Source of the DNA: Ancylostoma caninum
Taxonomy: Eukaryota > Nematoda > Chromadorea > Rhabditida > Ancylostomatidae
Direction of reading: 5' to 3'
Assembly: GCA_037903475.1 (NCBI GenBank)
Contig: JBAJFG010000011.1
Location: 269,001 to 333,000 of the forward strand
DNA length: 64,000 bases
In this document: positions 24,647-37,728 of the stretch, one piece after another
How the letters are laid out: every line of letters begins with the position of its first letter
Position numbering within the stretch: the first letter of the stretch is position 1
Position numbers and translations under genes: made by a program
Notes under the pieces: model-generated
Told to the model about the DNA's origin: nothing
The model's input: the letters and a program-made list of their open reading frames with translations, nothing else
Databases searched by the model: none

Positions 24647-26291
24647 TAGTTAGGCATATCGTTCATTTTACTCAGTTTTAGCCAAAAAGTTGCAACCAAG
24701 AGACGAAGTACACTCACCTTTCCGTTTTTTTTTGTCAAATATTACCAAAGGTACTATATTAGGACAGTGAGCGTTTAACGAGCGGAGCTTCAGGAAGCTG
24801 CAACAGCTCAAAGCATTCGTAGTATCGAGGAGATCGCGTGCTGCTACGACGTCCAGAGGCTTTATCCTAGAATATTTTATAGCAGAAGTGGCACTGCTTT
24901 TTTAAGCTGCCTGGCCGGCGGTATCAAAGAGTTCGAATTGGACTTCTAATCGGGTTTTCTAGGTCCATTCATCACCTTGGCTGGATCCATAACCTATCTA
25001 GCATTGCTGATCTAGAACTGGATCTATTTGAGTGGCAGAAGCAGAAGGAAACAAACCTAATAGACAACGAATATTAAGCGCCTGCCTAGAACTAGAGATA
25101 TCTATCGCTTTCGTTTTAATTCTCGTAAATATCTGACCGAAAATTACAACGATTTCAGCATATCTTACTCTAAATATTTCTCATCTCTCCAGAATGAAGA
25201 GCTCCCCAGGCAGAAAAAGAGACAATTTGTGCGATTGACTCGCCCGATCCAGGAGCAAAAAGTAGCTATGGAAATAATAAAAGTAATGAAATCTATCACA
25301 TTTCGCCAGTAAATCCTCCGTTATTGACTCTGGATGAGTGAGAAACAAAGGAACTTTCAGAGAGCATTCATGTGTATCGTCAAATTCAGGTCACAAATCA
25401 GGATGTTTGAGCATTGTATAACGCTAAATGAAGGCTTCGAGTGATTTGAACAAGCTTCCAGACATGAACCTGAACAGAAATCCTGGGAAATAATCGTTTC
25501 ACTTGAACAATGTCTACGTGGCCTCATATACGAAGACTTTTTTGATTTTTTTCTATTTTTCCAGTTGCTATTTACGCTACTGTCTATTAGAAGTGTCAGC
25601 AAGATGGAGCGAGAAGGCCAGACACATAGATTTAGTAGTAGCATCGAAAATAATAGAAAAAAATGGAATAATCGAACGAAAACAACCTAGAAAATGATAA
25701 TTTCTGAGCAAAGCACATGCGTAAACTGAATGTTCCCGAACAAAAGACGAACTCGCTTCGCTGCACTTTACTAGCCAAACACTCTGTCCAAATGATAGAA
25801 CTGCTGTTGCTGACATCCCATACTTCGCTGCCAAAATTCCAATTTCGCTTATGTCTTTGCCACTCACAATGACGGATCTGGCGAACAAGCCTCCGCCTTA
25901 TCAATCACAATAATGGTCCCAGTTCCTTGTTGTCAGGCAGCCCTGTGCTTCACTTTACTCTCTCACAATAGTAAAAATCGACGAAATCTTCCACGGAAGA
26001 TGGATGAACCTGCTAATGGAAACTTAAAAAAGGGCCGACAAGAAAGTATGAAGAGCCGGATTCAAACATAAAGTAATACCATGAAAATAGTGAAAAATAA
26101 TATAAGAATGAAATGAACGTGACAGTCAGTCGATATGCGCACAAAAGGCATGAAGTAAGAAGCAGTGGCCTAGCTCTGGAATTGGCTGGCTAGTAAGGTT
26201 GAATCGACCAATCATAGAGGCCGGCATCACCGTCTTTTTGCCTTCTCCTGGCACAACAAAAACCGCCAGGAGCTACTCAGTTAATACAAAA

Positions 26292-26333
26292 AATGTGTAT
26301 ATCAAATTTAAAATATGTATATCAAATTTGGAT
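26292..26333 (+). repeat. Two-copy 21-bp direct repeat
   Basis: ATGTGTATATCAAATTTAAA is followed directly by ATATGTATATCAAATTTGG. A small slippage duplication. Confidence 0.75.
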
Positions 26334-28082
26334 TTATTGCACGTGCAATGCACATGAAGAATATAAAAACAGAACAAAAAAACACGAGTTCTTCGATAAA
26401 ACTACAAAATTTTAACGAGCAATAGGACGAACAGAAACCAGAAGTCACATCCAAGTGTAACGGTGATGGTGTGAATGATGAGGTGTATTATTTTTTAATA
26501 CTACCAACAAGAAGTTTAAGATAATTTCCCCAATTTAGCATACTCAAGCCGGGCCCTGTGTGCGAAAAAAAAATTCTTGCACGTTGATTTAGGCTTGCGC
26601 AAGTATAGTTTGACTTTGGTTCCTCTGGTAATAGAACGTAGAAGTGTGAAAAACTCTTCACAGTTGAGGTGGATTTTCCCTGCAATGATTTTCCCAACTG
26701 TGATAAGATCGGCTTTACGTAACCTTGCAATTAGCGAGGCCAGATTGAGCATTTTATTCCTGATGACTATCAAATCGTACTTAAAAAATGAGCTGGTCCA
26801 TTAACTAACTAGAAATTTTACAAGTAACCAAGAGCGACATTCAAGGAAAAAGTAGAAAAGGAAAAGCATCAGAGGGAACCCGTTTCGTCCCGCAGAACTT
26901 ATTCAGTTACTGAGTAACTTGCTCAATAATTTGTTGTACAGTAGTTTCACCTCGTTTTTTTTTAAATTTTAGTCATACAACTCCAAAGATAATTTGCTTA
27001 CGATAATAAATGAAAAACTGGGAATACTTCAACGGAACAAACAGTGTGTGGTGCCTAGAAAACTACTATAACAATTCTACTAAAAATTTTATTTATTTTT
27101 ACATCTTATTTACTAATTAACTGGCATTTCCAGCGCAGAGACGGTGACTAAACCATTGAACCATCAAATCGTAAGCAAAAGCATAAACACTATGCTTGTA
27201 ATTACAATTCGATGCATGAATGGTTTAGTAACAAATATCCTACGCATACATATACACTAGCAACATAACAAAAGAACGGATTGAGATAATCAACGAAGAA
27301 ACATTCAATTTTCTTCATTTATTCGTTCGTTAGAGCTAAAAAGGTCTGAGAAGATCAGAAGATTAGATTCTGAATAAGAGCTAATTGTAAGAAGTTTATA
27401 ATTGAAGACTGGGAACTGAAGACATAATGGCTCAAACGTGGAGAAACTTCTCTAATTCTAATCTAATTAGGTTCGCATCTACCACTGCAAAATATAACAA
27501 AGGGAACAGCCACTGAAAAACAAGATTTCATTCGTCAGCAAGACTGGTTTGCCTCGATAGAGTGAAAAACTGAGCAGGCTGTCAGCGACATGTGCGCACT
27601 GGGGAATCAGGCTGCCGCACGCATTCTACGCGCAGGTACTCATGGATGATTTTGAGGCAAGAGTGGAGGGCTGCTCTGGAATACCTCATCGAGTCGCGCG
27701 AGTCGCTCGGACGCCAGTTGGGGAGAATTGGGCTCAGTACAGCGCATTCACAACCGGTTATGTTGCCAGGGAACGTCGAAACCACGAAGAAAACCCTTGC
27801 TTTTCCAGAAGAATTTCTTGAACAATGGTGGCATTCGAGACGAAGAGATGTATTGGTGTCAGGAAAAACTATGGCAATAGATGCTTGACCTAATCGCTTT
27901 CGCCTGAACAAAGGAACAACAATCATAGCATCACAATCAGAACAACTATGGTAAGGGTGATTGGTTACCGTGTGTACCACGAGAAGCTAGAAGACGTAGA
28001 AAACGGGTTTGCTAACCTGGGGCCACATGCATCGTTGATATTGATATTACCCAGGGCAAATGTGTCGACACCACCGCAATTC

Positions 28083-28408
28083 ACCCCTCATTGACACGTT
28101 TACCTTGGGTAGTCTCAATGATACACTGAAGCCGTGGACCACATCACTCAGGTAACCCATGGTAAACGTGCCCGGTTCCGGTTCCCTCATTGAGATTACC
28201 CAGAAAAAACGCGTTTACAGCACATCTTTACCCATTGATGGTACGGGCGTCAACACGTTTATCCTAGATAGTCTCAGAGATGCGTCTAGGATCCGGATTT
28301 ATCTTCTACTTAGCACTTATCAACATGTTTACCTATTCGTGACATCGTCTATACCCAGCTGCAACCTTTGGCAGTCATACGCATAGGTATGTGGTTATCC
28401 ATCCTTCC
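28083..28408 (-). repeat. Dispersed repeat family R1, copy C (with an adjacent partial copy)
   Basis: The main copy, about 28186-28408, reads on the minus strand from GGAAGGATGGATAACC through GCAGCTGGGTA and GGTAAACATGTTGA to GGGTAATCTCAATGAGG. A second fragment at 28083-28125 repeats the TTGACACGTTTACC...GTCTCAATGAT end, suggesting a nested or tandem insertion. Confidence 0.7.
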
Positions 28409-30403
28409 AAAAATGCATTAGAGCCCAGAGTGCGTTGGGGCTATGAATGAACAGATGCTGAATGAGCAGGAAGCTAACGGAAGTCGAAACCTTACAGAAA
28501 TCCAAAACTAGGATAATCCAGTGGGAATTATACAGCACTTATGATCGGGAAGTAGTCAATTAGCAAAAACTTATTTAATAAAAAAACGGAGTTAAAAAGT
28601 TGAGTAATTCTAGAACTCTGGAGCTTTCAAAGTTGTGAAAACGGAAAAACGCAACAAAAGCGGAAAAACGCAGCAAACTATGAATCATACGAGGTGCAGG
28701 TGCTATGAGTCATGTGAGAAAAACCATCGAATATGATTTCGCTTTTAGCGTGCCGGCTACGCGCTCCAGAATACGTCAGCTCAGGGTCGCGTGAATTAGT
28801 TTATGGCAGGCAGAAGGGCAGAGGGTGAGTGAAAAACTTCCGCCCGCCCAAATTGGAGCTTTGTCGAGGTGATTTGTCATTTAGGCGCGGGATGTTAATG
28901 TAATTCCTCGCGAGCGCTCGGAAACACGACGATCAACATAAAGTGCACATGGCACGTAAACTGAAGGCGGATAGGGCATATATTAGGCTGTGTAGTGTAT
29001 GGAGCGACGATGGAGCAAGAAAAAAAAAGAAGAAAAAGGTGAAATCAAATTGCGGAAAACGTTCCCGTGGCGCCGTCTCACCTCCAATCTTCAACTTGAG
29101 CGCGCTGGAGGGCGTTGGAAATTACATAAAGGAGCATTGTGCTCGGGGCCATTGAGGGTGAGCGACCGGGGTTCAGCAGCGACATGTTTGTCTGTCTGCC
29201 GCCTGATCAAACACGACGCTCCAGTTCGGCGCAGCGAGCAAGAAAAATCAGGAAACCAAATATTGAAACACCGCTTGACGTGGAAGGGGCAGGTCGCAGA
29301 TCGCTGCTGATGGAGTTCACCGGCGTCAACAGGGAACTATGGACTTCACGCCGGCAATTTCAATTATTGCAAAGCTTCTTTATGTTTTTCGACGGTTTCA
29401 TTCTGTTTTTTACACGAACTTTCTTGTGTAATAAATTATTACTATAATTGCTTTCGATTCCCCACAGGAATGAGAAACCTAGAAATTTCTCAAGCATTTT
29501 TCTGGTATCACAGTCTTGAGTAACTAGAAGCCACACAGAGCAGCAAAATTAACGTGAAAGTCAAGCAGTGCGTGCCAAAACCTCTGTTTTTAGCATAGTA
29601 GAGATGTAAATTTTAGTACGTACACTTAAAGGCAAGGTCCGGTCAAAATCTTGCCCACTCAGGTTTTTTTTGCTGTCTGGAGTCCAAACCATATGTGTAG
29701 CACGTATCTCAAGTTTGAGACCTCGTTATAAGCTCTATCGCTGGATATGGAACAAGACGTCCAAGGATTGCGGTGATCATGGGAAAATGCGCTCCAACTC
29801 CAACCGCAAAGGCTGCCCGCGTGCACACTGGACAACGATGGACGCTCGGATACATACGGCCTAACGAACACTTCGTGAAATCCTCCTCACCCCATCAAAC
29901 GGACCTTTCAATATGAGTTTTTTCCTCCGACGCTACAATAGATAGCATGTAGGGCGCGCCGTATAACGTAACTTGAAAGCACGGACACCGCAAACCCGCA
30001 AACGCCGTACCGAAATTGGTCGATAGGAAGCGTTTCTTGTGAGACCTTTTCAGGGATTTTTCTATAGTTTTCGTTCAAGGCGTCGCCATAGGCTACGAAT
30101 CCCATAGAAATTCGTGAGATGGAATTTTGCCCGGAACCTGCTTCTAAAGGCAACGTATGGAGATGTCTGCGGGAACGAGGAATTTTCACACGCAGGGGGG
30201 AAAGTGCAACTAAGCCCGGCTCTTTTTTGTTGTACGCTGGAGGATTTTTTGCGCACAGCCACTTAATCAAACCTCGAAACCGAATGCATATGAAAACGGC
30301 GGCAATGAATCGAAAAAGGATTGAAATTGTGGTATCCAGTATGTTTGTCCTCAAACCATTTTCTCAAAAATTAGCTTACTTTTAGAAAATGCGCTGGTTG
30401 TGA

Positions 30404-30416
30404 CCCCCCCCCCCCC
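30404..30416 (-). repeat. Homopolymer tract, 13 C
   Basis: Thirteen uninterrupted cytosines in otherwise AT-rich sequence. Confidence 0.9.
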
Positions 30417-32444
30417 ATTAGGAGCCATACCATTTGTGGCATATCGTTTTTTTTGGACTTTTTCATTCAGTTCAGTCAAATTCCCTGCAGTCCCGTACGG
30501 TGTGCTGATCAATTCCAATAGAATATGACTAGCAAAGAGAATTCTATAGGGTTTACTGTCTCAAAAGATTAACAACGATTCAAAACGATAGAGAACAGAA
30601 GCAGATCATTAATAAAAGAGGTATATCCGACATAATGCAAGAATGAAAGTATGAAGCAGCCAAGAGGGTAAGAAGGGACACAAGGCCGGCATACAATACT
30701 TTACAAAAATGTCTTCAAAATAAACAGGAATCTTTCGTACGGGCTTGCTTTATTTCTTTGTTGTAATTGTCGCTCTCTAGCGCTGATTTTGACTGAAGTG
30801 AGTTTCATTTCGGTTGCAAAAAATTTTGAATTCGATAGCGTAGACTCTCCAATACTTTTCCAAGATTCCCACCAATCTGTTTTTTGGCGGGGACTCAGTT
30901 TTTTCTCCCTCCCATCCATCGCTACTTCTCCCACCTGCGACCGCCACTGATTGGAGGTGAAAGCCTGGATTGAACAAATATTAGATGTAGGGACCCACAA
31001 CAACTCGTCCACTAGAACCGACTCATTGAAGCAAGTATCACTTATCACTTCGTCTAAAATATCCTTAATTTCTGAAAGTGCAAACCTTTAAATGAACAAA
31101 AGTACTAAACAAGTTATGATTTTTCCATGCGAACGAGAATGGGACAGGACAATTGTTCCACTTTGCCCTTTCCACAGAACGTTTGCATGAAATGCCTGTG
31201 CAATTTTCCACCTAGTAAAAAAACTGGAACTGGAAATATCGCGGGAGTTGTCATAACAAGCGAAAAACAACAGAACTCAGACCTCCATTATGTGTTTGTT
31301 GGCTATGCACTGAATCTAGTCTATCATTTGTTGTTATTCTACCACTTTCCAAATGTTTTGAGCAATCGGATAATGTCTTTCAGACGAAAGAATAAGGTTC
31401 TGCCTAATGAAGACCAAAGAAAGGGATGGAGTGCAGAACTCAATTCCCAAGTGTTCAACACGACCAAATTTTGCTCGCGATAATTATTTTGCAACACAAA
31501 TAGATTGAAATTGGACGAGCTCATCAAGCAACCGACACTTATAAAAAGCATTCGAACAATAAAATTCACGTCAGCGGCCAAAATTTTCTGAAGATTCCGC
31601 AGTCAAACTGTAGGAGGAAATTTTTCAGGAGAAGATCCGACTTTTAGCATCTAATTTTCCCCATGCGAGCTTCTCTTTATTTCAAAAACTCGTTCAGGCT
31701 GTACGTGATTCAAATCAGATTTGAGAAACAAAATCATCACTACAGAGGAGATTTTGCGAGAAAAAATAGTTTTACAATCAATATAAAATTTCTGTACCTA
31801 CTACATTTCTATTCCAAGTCTATTGAATCCGAGAAAGGGAGAGTTCGTAGTCAAGGACATATAGATCAAATCTGCATGCACGTATGTATAGCCCGTTCCA
31901 AAAACGATGATAGTTGAGTATTTGTGCCTATGATCCGCATTTCTCGCCGGCGTTCAAGAATAAGGCACTATTTCTCTCGTACTCTCTTTCTCTAATATCT
32001 TTGGAACTATGCTCCCCGGTTAAAACACTTCACTGTCAATTTCAAAAATCAACCCACTTCCAAAGGTTGGATGGCTAAATACTACCGTATCGCTTAGTTC
32101 AAGCGCAGTAACTACTACGGGCCCAATATATGTATAGTAGAATATTCGACAACGAACAAGGCGAAAATTGGGATGTTCGAAAAAGAAATAGCAGAACAGC
32201 TGTGCAAAAACAGATAAAAAAAAACAAATAAAAAGAAAGGTGAAGGCCTTTTTTCTAGTTTTTCAGGCGTTTCACAAGTTGTTAGCTAAACACAAAGCGG
32301 CAATTTTCGAAGAACCTCTCCTGACGGTTACATTTCTGAAGAAATAAGCGCAAAACGTCAAAACAGAAATATGCTAAACGATGAATGAAACATTTTGCAA
32401 AAGTTCGGGCAATGTTCGTTTGTAGAAGTGCTTTTTTAGTGGTT

Positions 32445-33180
32445 TCATTCACAGTGCAAACTTCCTGAACGAATTGAATGAGTATTGAAATCGAGGATAG
32501 AAAGCAAGGATGAGGAGAGCGCAGTAATTATCCGGAGAGCCGTACATTAATCTGGAGAGGCTACATGGGATACAAAAGAGCTCACCAGTACTGCTTAGCT
32601 CATCCAGAACGAAAAAACGTGCGCGATTACAAGATGTCATGTAGGTGGTTCCACAAAACTGTGCTCTCACTATGGCAACAATGACGAGCCAAGCATAGAA
32701 GCGGTGGAAGCCAATGGAGCAGGAAACGACTGCGCCAGCCACACTCCGTTGGCAGTCGGTAACGAGCGGGTGGCAGCACGTGCTCGCACTCTGATAAGGG
32801 CTTTCCTATTTGCCTTGTCAGCAGCAGTGGCGCCGACGTCGCTGCTGAACCTGTGACCGGATCGATAACGGGACAATGAGGTAGATGATCGAAAGTGAAA
32901 AACAGCCATCAGCAGTCGCGATGGCTGTTTTTCACTTTCGATCATCTACCTCATTGTTGATCTGAACAGTGAAAGCAGTTGGAAACGCGGGCCGATGGAC
33001 CGCGGCCCCCGCGGCGAAGAAGCCTGAAGGAACACCGTCGATGTAGCACCTAAAGTGCAAGCCAAGGGCATCAGCGAAATCCCGCGAGTCATCAACGAAA
33101 CAAGCAGGCGGCTTGACAGTGTTGGAATGAGCCGGTGCGCAGAGCACTTTCACATGCTTTCCTAAGATCGAGAAAGGCAT
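32445..33180 (-). CDS. Candidate three-exon gene, 151 aa, unknown Cys-rich membrane protein (weak)
   Basis: I do not recognise this protein. A minus-strand reading with exons 32950-33180, 32586-32790 and 32445-32464 stays open from ATG to TGA with consistent phases. The splice sites are good for the last intron (G/GTGAGC donor, CGTTCAG acceptor) and fair for the first (GAG/GTAGAT donor, TTATCAG acceptor). Codon third positions in exons 1 and 2 favour pyrimidines, as in real nematode genes. The product has about ten cysteines and one hydrophobic stretch (FYAWLVIVAIV, about residue 108-118). Exon 1 could instead begin at an acceptor at 33161, with the 5' end further upstream. There is no exact AATAAA nearby and no spliced-leader acceptor before the ATG. 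The opposite strand is also partly open, so a chance ORF is quite possible. Confidence 0.27.
32873..32957. repeat. Perfect 38-bp palindrome with 9-nt loop; let-7 seed word in both 5' arms
   Basis: Arms 32873-32910 and 32920-32957 are exact reverse complements around the loop 32911-32919. Read on either strand, the 5' arm starts ACAATGAGGTAG, containing the let-7 family seed GAGGTAG. A transcript would fold into an uninterrupted 38-bp hairpin. It lies across the predicted first donor of the candidate gene at 32445-33180. It may be a hairpin RNA, a short inverted duplication, or an amplification or assembly artefact; a canonical microRNA would usually have bulges and a longer lower stem. Confidence 0.85.
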
Positions 33181-33309
33181 AGAAGAAAAATTACCCGAGA
33201 AGAAGAAGAGTTGCGACAGCTCTCATATGAGATTAGGAAAAAAGTTTAGGTGAGTAAAATAAGGGGTATCGATGTTGCTGATCAAAATAAACTATCTAAT
33301 AAGGATATA

Positions 33310-33580
33310 CAGTGGTCATCATCAATGGCGGTGGCCCATCCGCGGCCTCAAGAAGCACGCCGCGCAACCGCACCGCATACGTCGTAAACGATGTTTCTGC
33401 TGCTATTATGCTATATCCAGAGCTTCTCTGACCGATTTCAAGGATTTCTGACCAAATCGGGAAGAAAGCGACTAGAAAAAGCATTGTGGCAGCAGACGAC
33501 ACTGGTCCCGGCGCGCGCGGCGCGCTTGCGCTGCGTCCTTCTCGAGGCCGCAGATGGCCCACCGCCGTTGGGGTCCTCTG
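33310..33580. mobile_element. TA-flanked MITE, family M1 copy 2 (271 bp)
   Basis: The reverse complement of copy 1 at 18568-18837, about 80% identical by eye. It shares GGCCCATC(C/T)GCGGCCTC ends, the CTAGTCGCTTTCTTCCCG core and TA borders (33308-33309, 33581-33582). It explains the similar AADGPPP peptide strings that appear in reading frames of both regions. It lies 130 bp upstream of the candidate gene at 33180-32445. Confidence 0.9.
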
Positions 33581-36500
33581 TAGGAAGTTCAGAAGCCAAG
33601 CCAAAGAGGTTGTGCAACAACAGAAGCCATGGTAGCAGAAAAACAGTGCTTTGAGTGTATGTGGAATGTTGTAGCTAGAGAGGGCGGTGTGGCTAAACTG
33701 CTATGACTGGGCGATCTATCCAATCGGCCAATCGCAGAGCAGTTGCACCGCCTTTTCTAGGTTCAACGTTCCTCATTCCACACTTTCTGAGAAGAGTTGT
33801 TGATGGGTTGTAGTAGCCTGCGACCGGCTACAGCGGTGGGAGAGGGAGCCATAAACATAATCTTAAGTGTTCCATGCCAATGTTGTGGATGTCCTAGCAA
33901 GGATACTTACAGCACACAAAGCACCGTATAGAGCCATTTGCGAATCTCTAAGTCCATTTAAGGCAGCATCCATGAATAATCTTCGTCTCTGAGCCTTTGA
34001 GTCCTCTCAAACTCCAGGAATAGTTCCGACAACTCTAAGAAGGGTGTGCTGTCGGAGATCCAGCCTTCGTCGAAATATCATATGTACAACTCCAGTTCAA
34101 CATTTCAACTCAAACCACTGGTATTAGTGGTCGCGCTTTCCAAAGACAGTTTTGGAGCGCCCCGTTGGATATACAGCAATCAGCGGATCATTCGCCCACT
34201 GTTTCGCGCCTGCTTGGATCAAACAATTTGGAATTCTTGTATTTTGCCACTTTGCTCGTATTCTACCACAAGATCTGTAATCAAAGCCCTCAAAAAGCCC
34301 AGAAGCCGGATTTCTGAAGGTGAAAATTATCGTGCGTGATGCATTCCAGTGGGCACATCGCATCGTGATGAGAAAGCGACGTTTCCGAAGTACCTCAGTG
34401 ACCCATTCAAACAACCTTCCCGCCCTTCAATGTCAACTCGTGCAATTATGCTATGTACATACATTCAAATTTGAACATGGTCGTGCGACGAGTTGGGGTA
34501 AAAGGAAGAGCAAATCTTGTAAAAATGGGCCAATCGTGGATCCCTGGCAACTTCTGTTTTTTTCATGATGCACCTTTTCTTCCAACTGGCGCAAGATTTC
34601 GTACTAGGATTAATTAAGTATCTAGCGCTCAAAAATCACTGCGACAAGAGATCTAGGAATCATTCTCGTTCTTTGTATTCATAGTAGTTCTTTGAGGAGG
34701 ATATATTGAACATTGAGCTGCTGGCGGTTGATATCACAGTCACGTGTGTCAAGTGTACCGAATATCTCCGGAAGTATGTCAACACACAAGGAGTGTACAT
34801 TTCATATTCCCCATGACAACGCCTCTACACATCAAGGCTTTGGTTGCTAAGAAAAACTTGCTGGTGATTAGTTAGCATCTAGTTGCTTATCCATAGGTAA
34901 GTAAGCAAGATAATAATAATAATGAATATTGAGGGGAAGATAGGAAGTATTAGGAGGGAAGAATAGAAAAGGAATCAAACAGGTTAGCCCCCACGAAAAT
35001 TTGGTTGTTAGCTCACACGATTCAGCGTGACGTGGATCCGAAAACGGCATGAAATCGATGATCACTAGAATCAATAAGAAAACAAGTGCATGAGGATTAA
35101 TCATTCAGGGCTCAATTTCCTCTACAGACCCTCGATTGAGCCCCTGATTCATGGTGAGAAACTCAGCTGCAGAAAGGGAGAATGACAAAGCACATTTGCT
35201 CAGCCACAACTCTCCTGATACAATTTCGATGCCCGTGAAAATGCTGAAGCAGGGCTTCGGCAAAATCGATGTCCTGGATGTTTTTGTGCACTTCTGAATA
35301 TGCATAGTCACACACCAGGAAGTCCATGTGGCAGCATGAACGATTTCGTTCTCTGCTAAAAATATTGTTTGCTGTAGTCATTTGGCCGAAAAAAGCAGTG
35401 AACAAACAAAGCACAGAATCCTGTGTTTGCAGCCAACAACTCGGCAATAAGCGAAGAATTCGAAAGAGATTGGAACGCTGGGTGAGCATAGGAGTTTCTA
35501 CCGGTAAACCAAAAGAGGAGGTTAGCCCAAGCGATGTCAACTATTTTTCTGAAAGTAAACATTAGCAAAACGTGTGAACTAAAGCCTCGTGAGATGTTAC
35601 GAGGTACGAACCAATGACAATTTATCGCCTGAATCAAACTAGGTGCAGGGGCGGCGGCGTGTATATTACTCTGCTCGTCTGATATTCCACCCACCTTGCG
35701 AAATTCTATCAGAAACCTCATCCCGTGTGAGCAACTTTACTCAACACAAACTCATCTGCTACCCTGTTCACTTAAAAAGCATGTTAATCTCTATTACCAG
35801 AGGCTAGCAAGAGATGCGAAATACAACGGAATCTTCGAGTTCGAGGGAAATGGTTCAATGGCCAGCGTCGGGAGATCGGAAATAACCAAGATGGAAGAGG
35901 AAGAAAAATATGTCCAAACAGATCGTGAGCCCTTTGGACTGAATTTAATTGCTCTAGGACGCCCATCTGATTACTTTTGTTTTCACTTTGGAGTTGTAAC
36001 CTTCTTCTTTATCTGACTTTACTCTATTTAAGTGTATTTATAGTGGTGCTCAAGATGCGTACGCATGTACACCCAAATACAGACGGAACAAAATCCTCTA
36101 TCGAATCAGCAAAGACAGAGACGGACTGCGATGCGTGAGGGTTTCGCGGATTCGATAAGTCCCACGAGCTGGGCGGAATTTCGCAGGTGCTACACTCTAG
36201 GCAGAACTTTATACAGACAGAATACTATATATCCCCGATGCATCACTGAGATTAGCCATGATACGTGTGCTAGCTCACTCAAATCTACCCTTTACCTAGC
36301 TGCGATCAACATGTTTACCCGCACATAACACTGTCTTTACCCAGCTGCTGCCCATGGGTAATCAAGCACTAAGATATGATGTTACCCATCGTTCAAATGA
36401 TACATCCAGGCCTAGGTTGGCATCAGAAACCAAAGCACTGAATCGTCGTTCTCTTTCGCAGCGTTATGTGGACCTTACAATGTAATATTCGTTTTTTTTT

Positions 36501-37728
36501 CACAGATACAGATTTCCACTAGGAAAAGCAGCACTGCTGTTCTATCACTGTTTTCTTTCGTGTGGTTTCATGTTATGGTGTTAACGCGCATTCCAGGTAC
36601 GTAATCATCACCATGATCGCTCTCAGGGTCGTTTAACTTAACGAAGCCAATTAGAAGCCATGAGCAGCTGTTATTACTTTTCTGCAACTTTCATATGACT
36701 CGATTCTACATATAATGATGCGAGCGAGGTGAGCAGCGATCCGCTAATTCAAACGGAAACCTGACGTAAACATATCATAAATATGTAATAGCCGCATAAT
36801 TAGCTAATTAAATAAACTTCGGAGCAGCTATGTATGCATCAGAAGGAACTGCTTTAATCTGTCCAAGTAGCACCGCAAAATGCTTTAATGCCTCATTTCA
36901 TGCGTTGTCATGATCTGAATCTATTTTAGCCCAGCACAACAACTATGATGGTACGTGGAGTATGTATTAAAGCTCAAAAAAGTTCAGACGAATTACTGAA
37001 CAAAGAATGGCGCCAATTCATTGCAGTTTATACCACAAACGAAGCTTGTGGCAAAGATAGGGAAAGCAAACAGTGTTTTGGCCACTTCGCAGACTTGGAC
37101 AATCAAAATTTCAAAAATGATGTCGCCAAAGCAGGAACATGAAGATAAGTAGTTAAAAATGGATATTTAGAAATGAAAGGTCAGAAATACGGTGATATAT
37201 GATTTTTATCCTATTCATAAAGACTTTCAAAAAATTTGTCCTGTCACTCTGCTCGGGGAATCTTGAAACCGTGTTCTGCATTGGATTGGAAGATTCGAAT
37301 CCTACGATTAAGACAGGAGTGCTCGTGCATAACATGGTTTTCTCAATACAGCAGTTTCATATCAGCTATGGTAAACCCAGGCAAAACGCATGGACACCAG
37401 TGCGGACCACAAGCGCTTGCGTTATCTGGCGCAAATCCTGTGCATAACCCTCGAAAACCCCAATAAATTAGCACGAATCACGCAGAAAACAAATCAGTAA
37501 ATAATTAAACACCATGCGTACATCAATTCAAGAATATTCTGAACGAATTCCTAAAGTAAAATTTGTTTTTGCGTTACGTGACACCTGTCCAGAACATGGT
37601 TTTTAGGTTTCCTACGCACGCTACATGTCTAGTTTGCGTGTATAATGACAATTTTTTCCCTGATGTACGAAAACAGTGTTCGACTCGGAAGTGACCAATT
37701 TATTCTATTTTACTTTCACGATTCCACA
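33581..37728. other. No gene recognised; R1 copy D only
   Basis: Only short frames, without motifs or coherent splice sites on either strand. Confidence 0.5.
36236..36410 (-). repeat. Dispersed repeat family R1, copy D
   Basis: On the minus strand it runs CCTGGATGTATCATTTGAACG, then GATTACCCATGGGCAGCAGC, GGTAAACATGTTGA and AGGTAAAGGGTAGATTTGAG, ending CTAATCTCAGTGATGCATCG. It is one of the best-preserved copies and a good seed for defining the family. Confidence 0.75.

Larger units (their letters stand above)
24647..32444. other. No gene recognised
   Basis: Contains R1 copy C and the 13-C tract. A GC-richer stretch at 27590-27890 is open on both strands, so coding cannot be assigned. The minus-strand frame 29908-30354 includes a protein-like segment (GFVAYGDALNENYRKIPEKV) with no family I know; it may be repeat-derived. 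Confidence 0.45.

Noticed and set aside
27582..27980. Overlapping long frames on both strands
   Set aside because: Both strands are open in a GC-richer patch and neither shows a clear donor/acceptor pair, so coding strand cannot be chosen.
29908..30354. 148-codon minus-strand frame with a protein-like middle
   Set aside because: Part of it looks like protein, but the flanks do not, the other strand is open too, and it may belong to a repeat. No family recognised.
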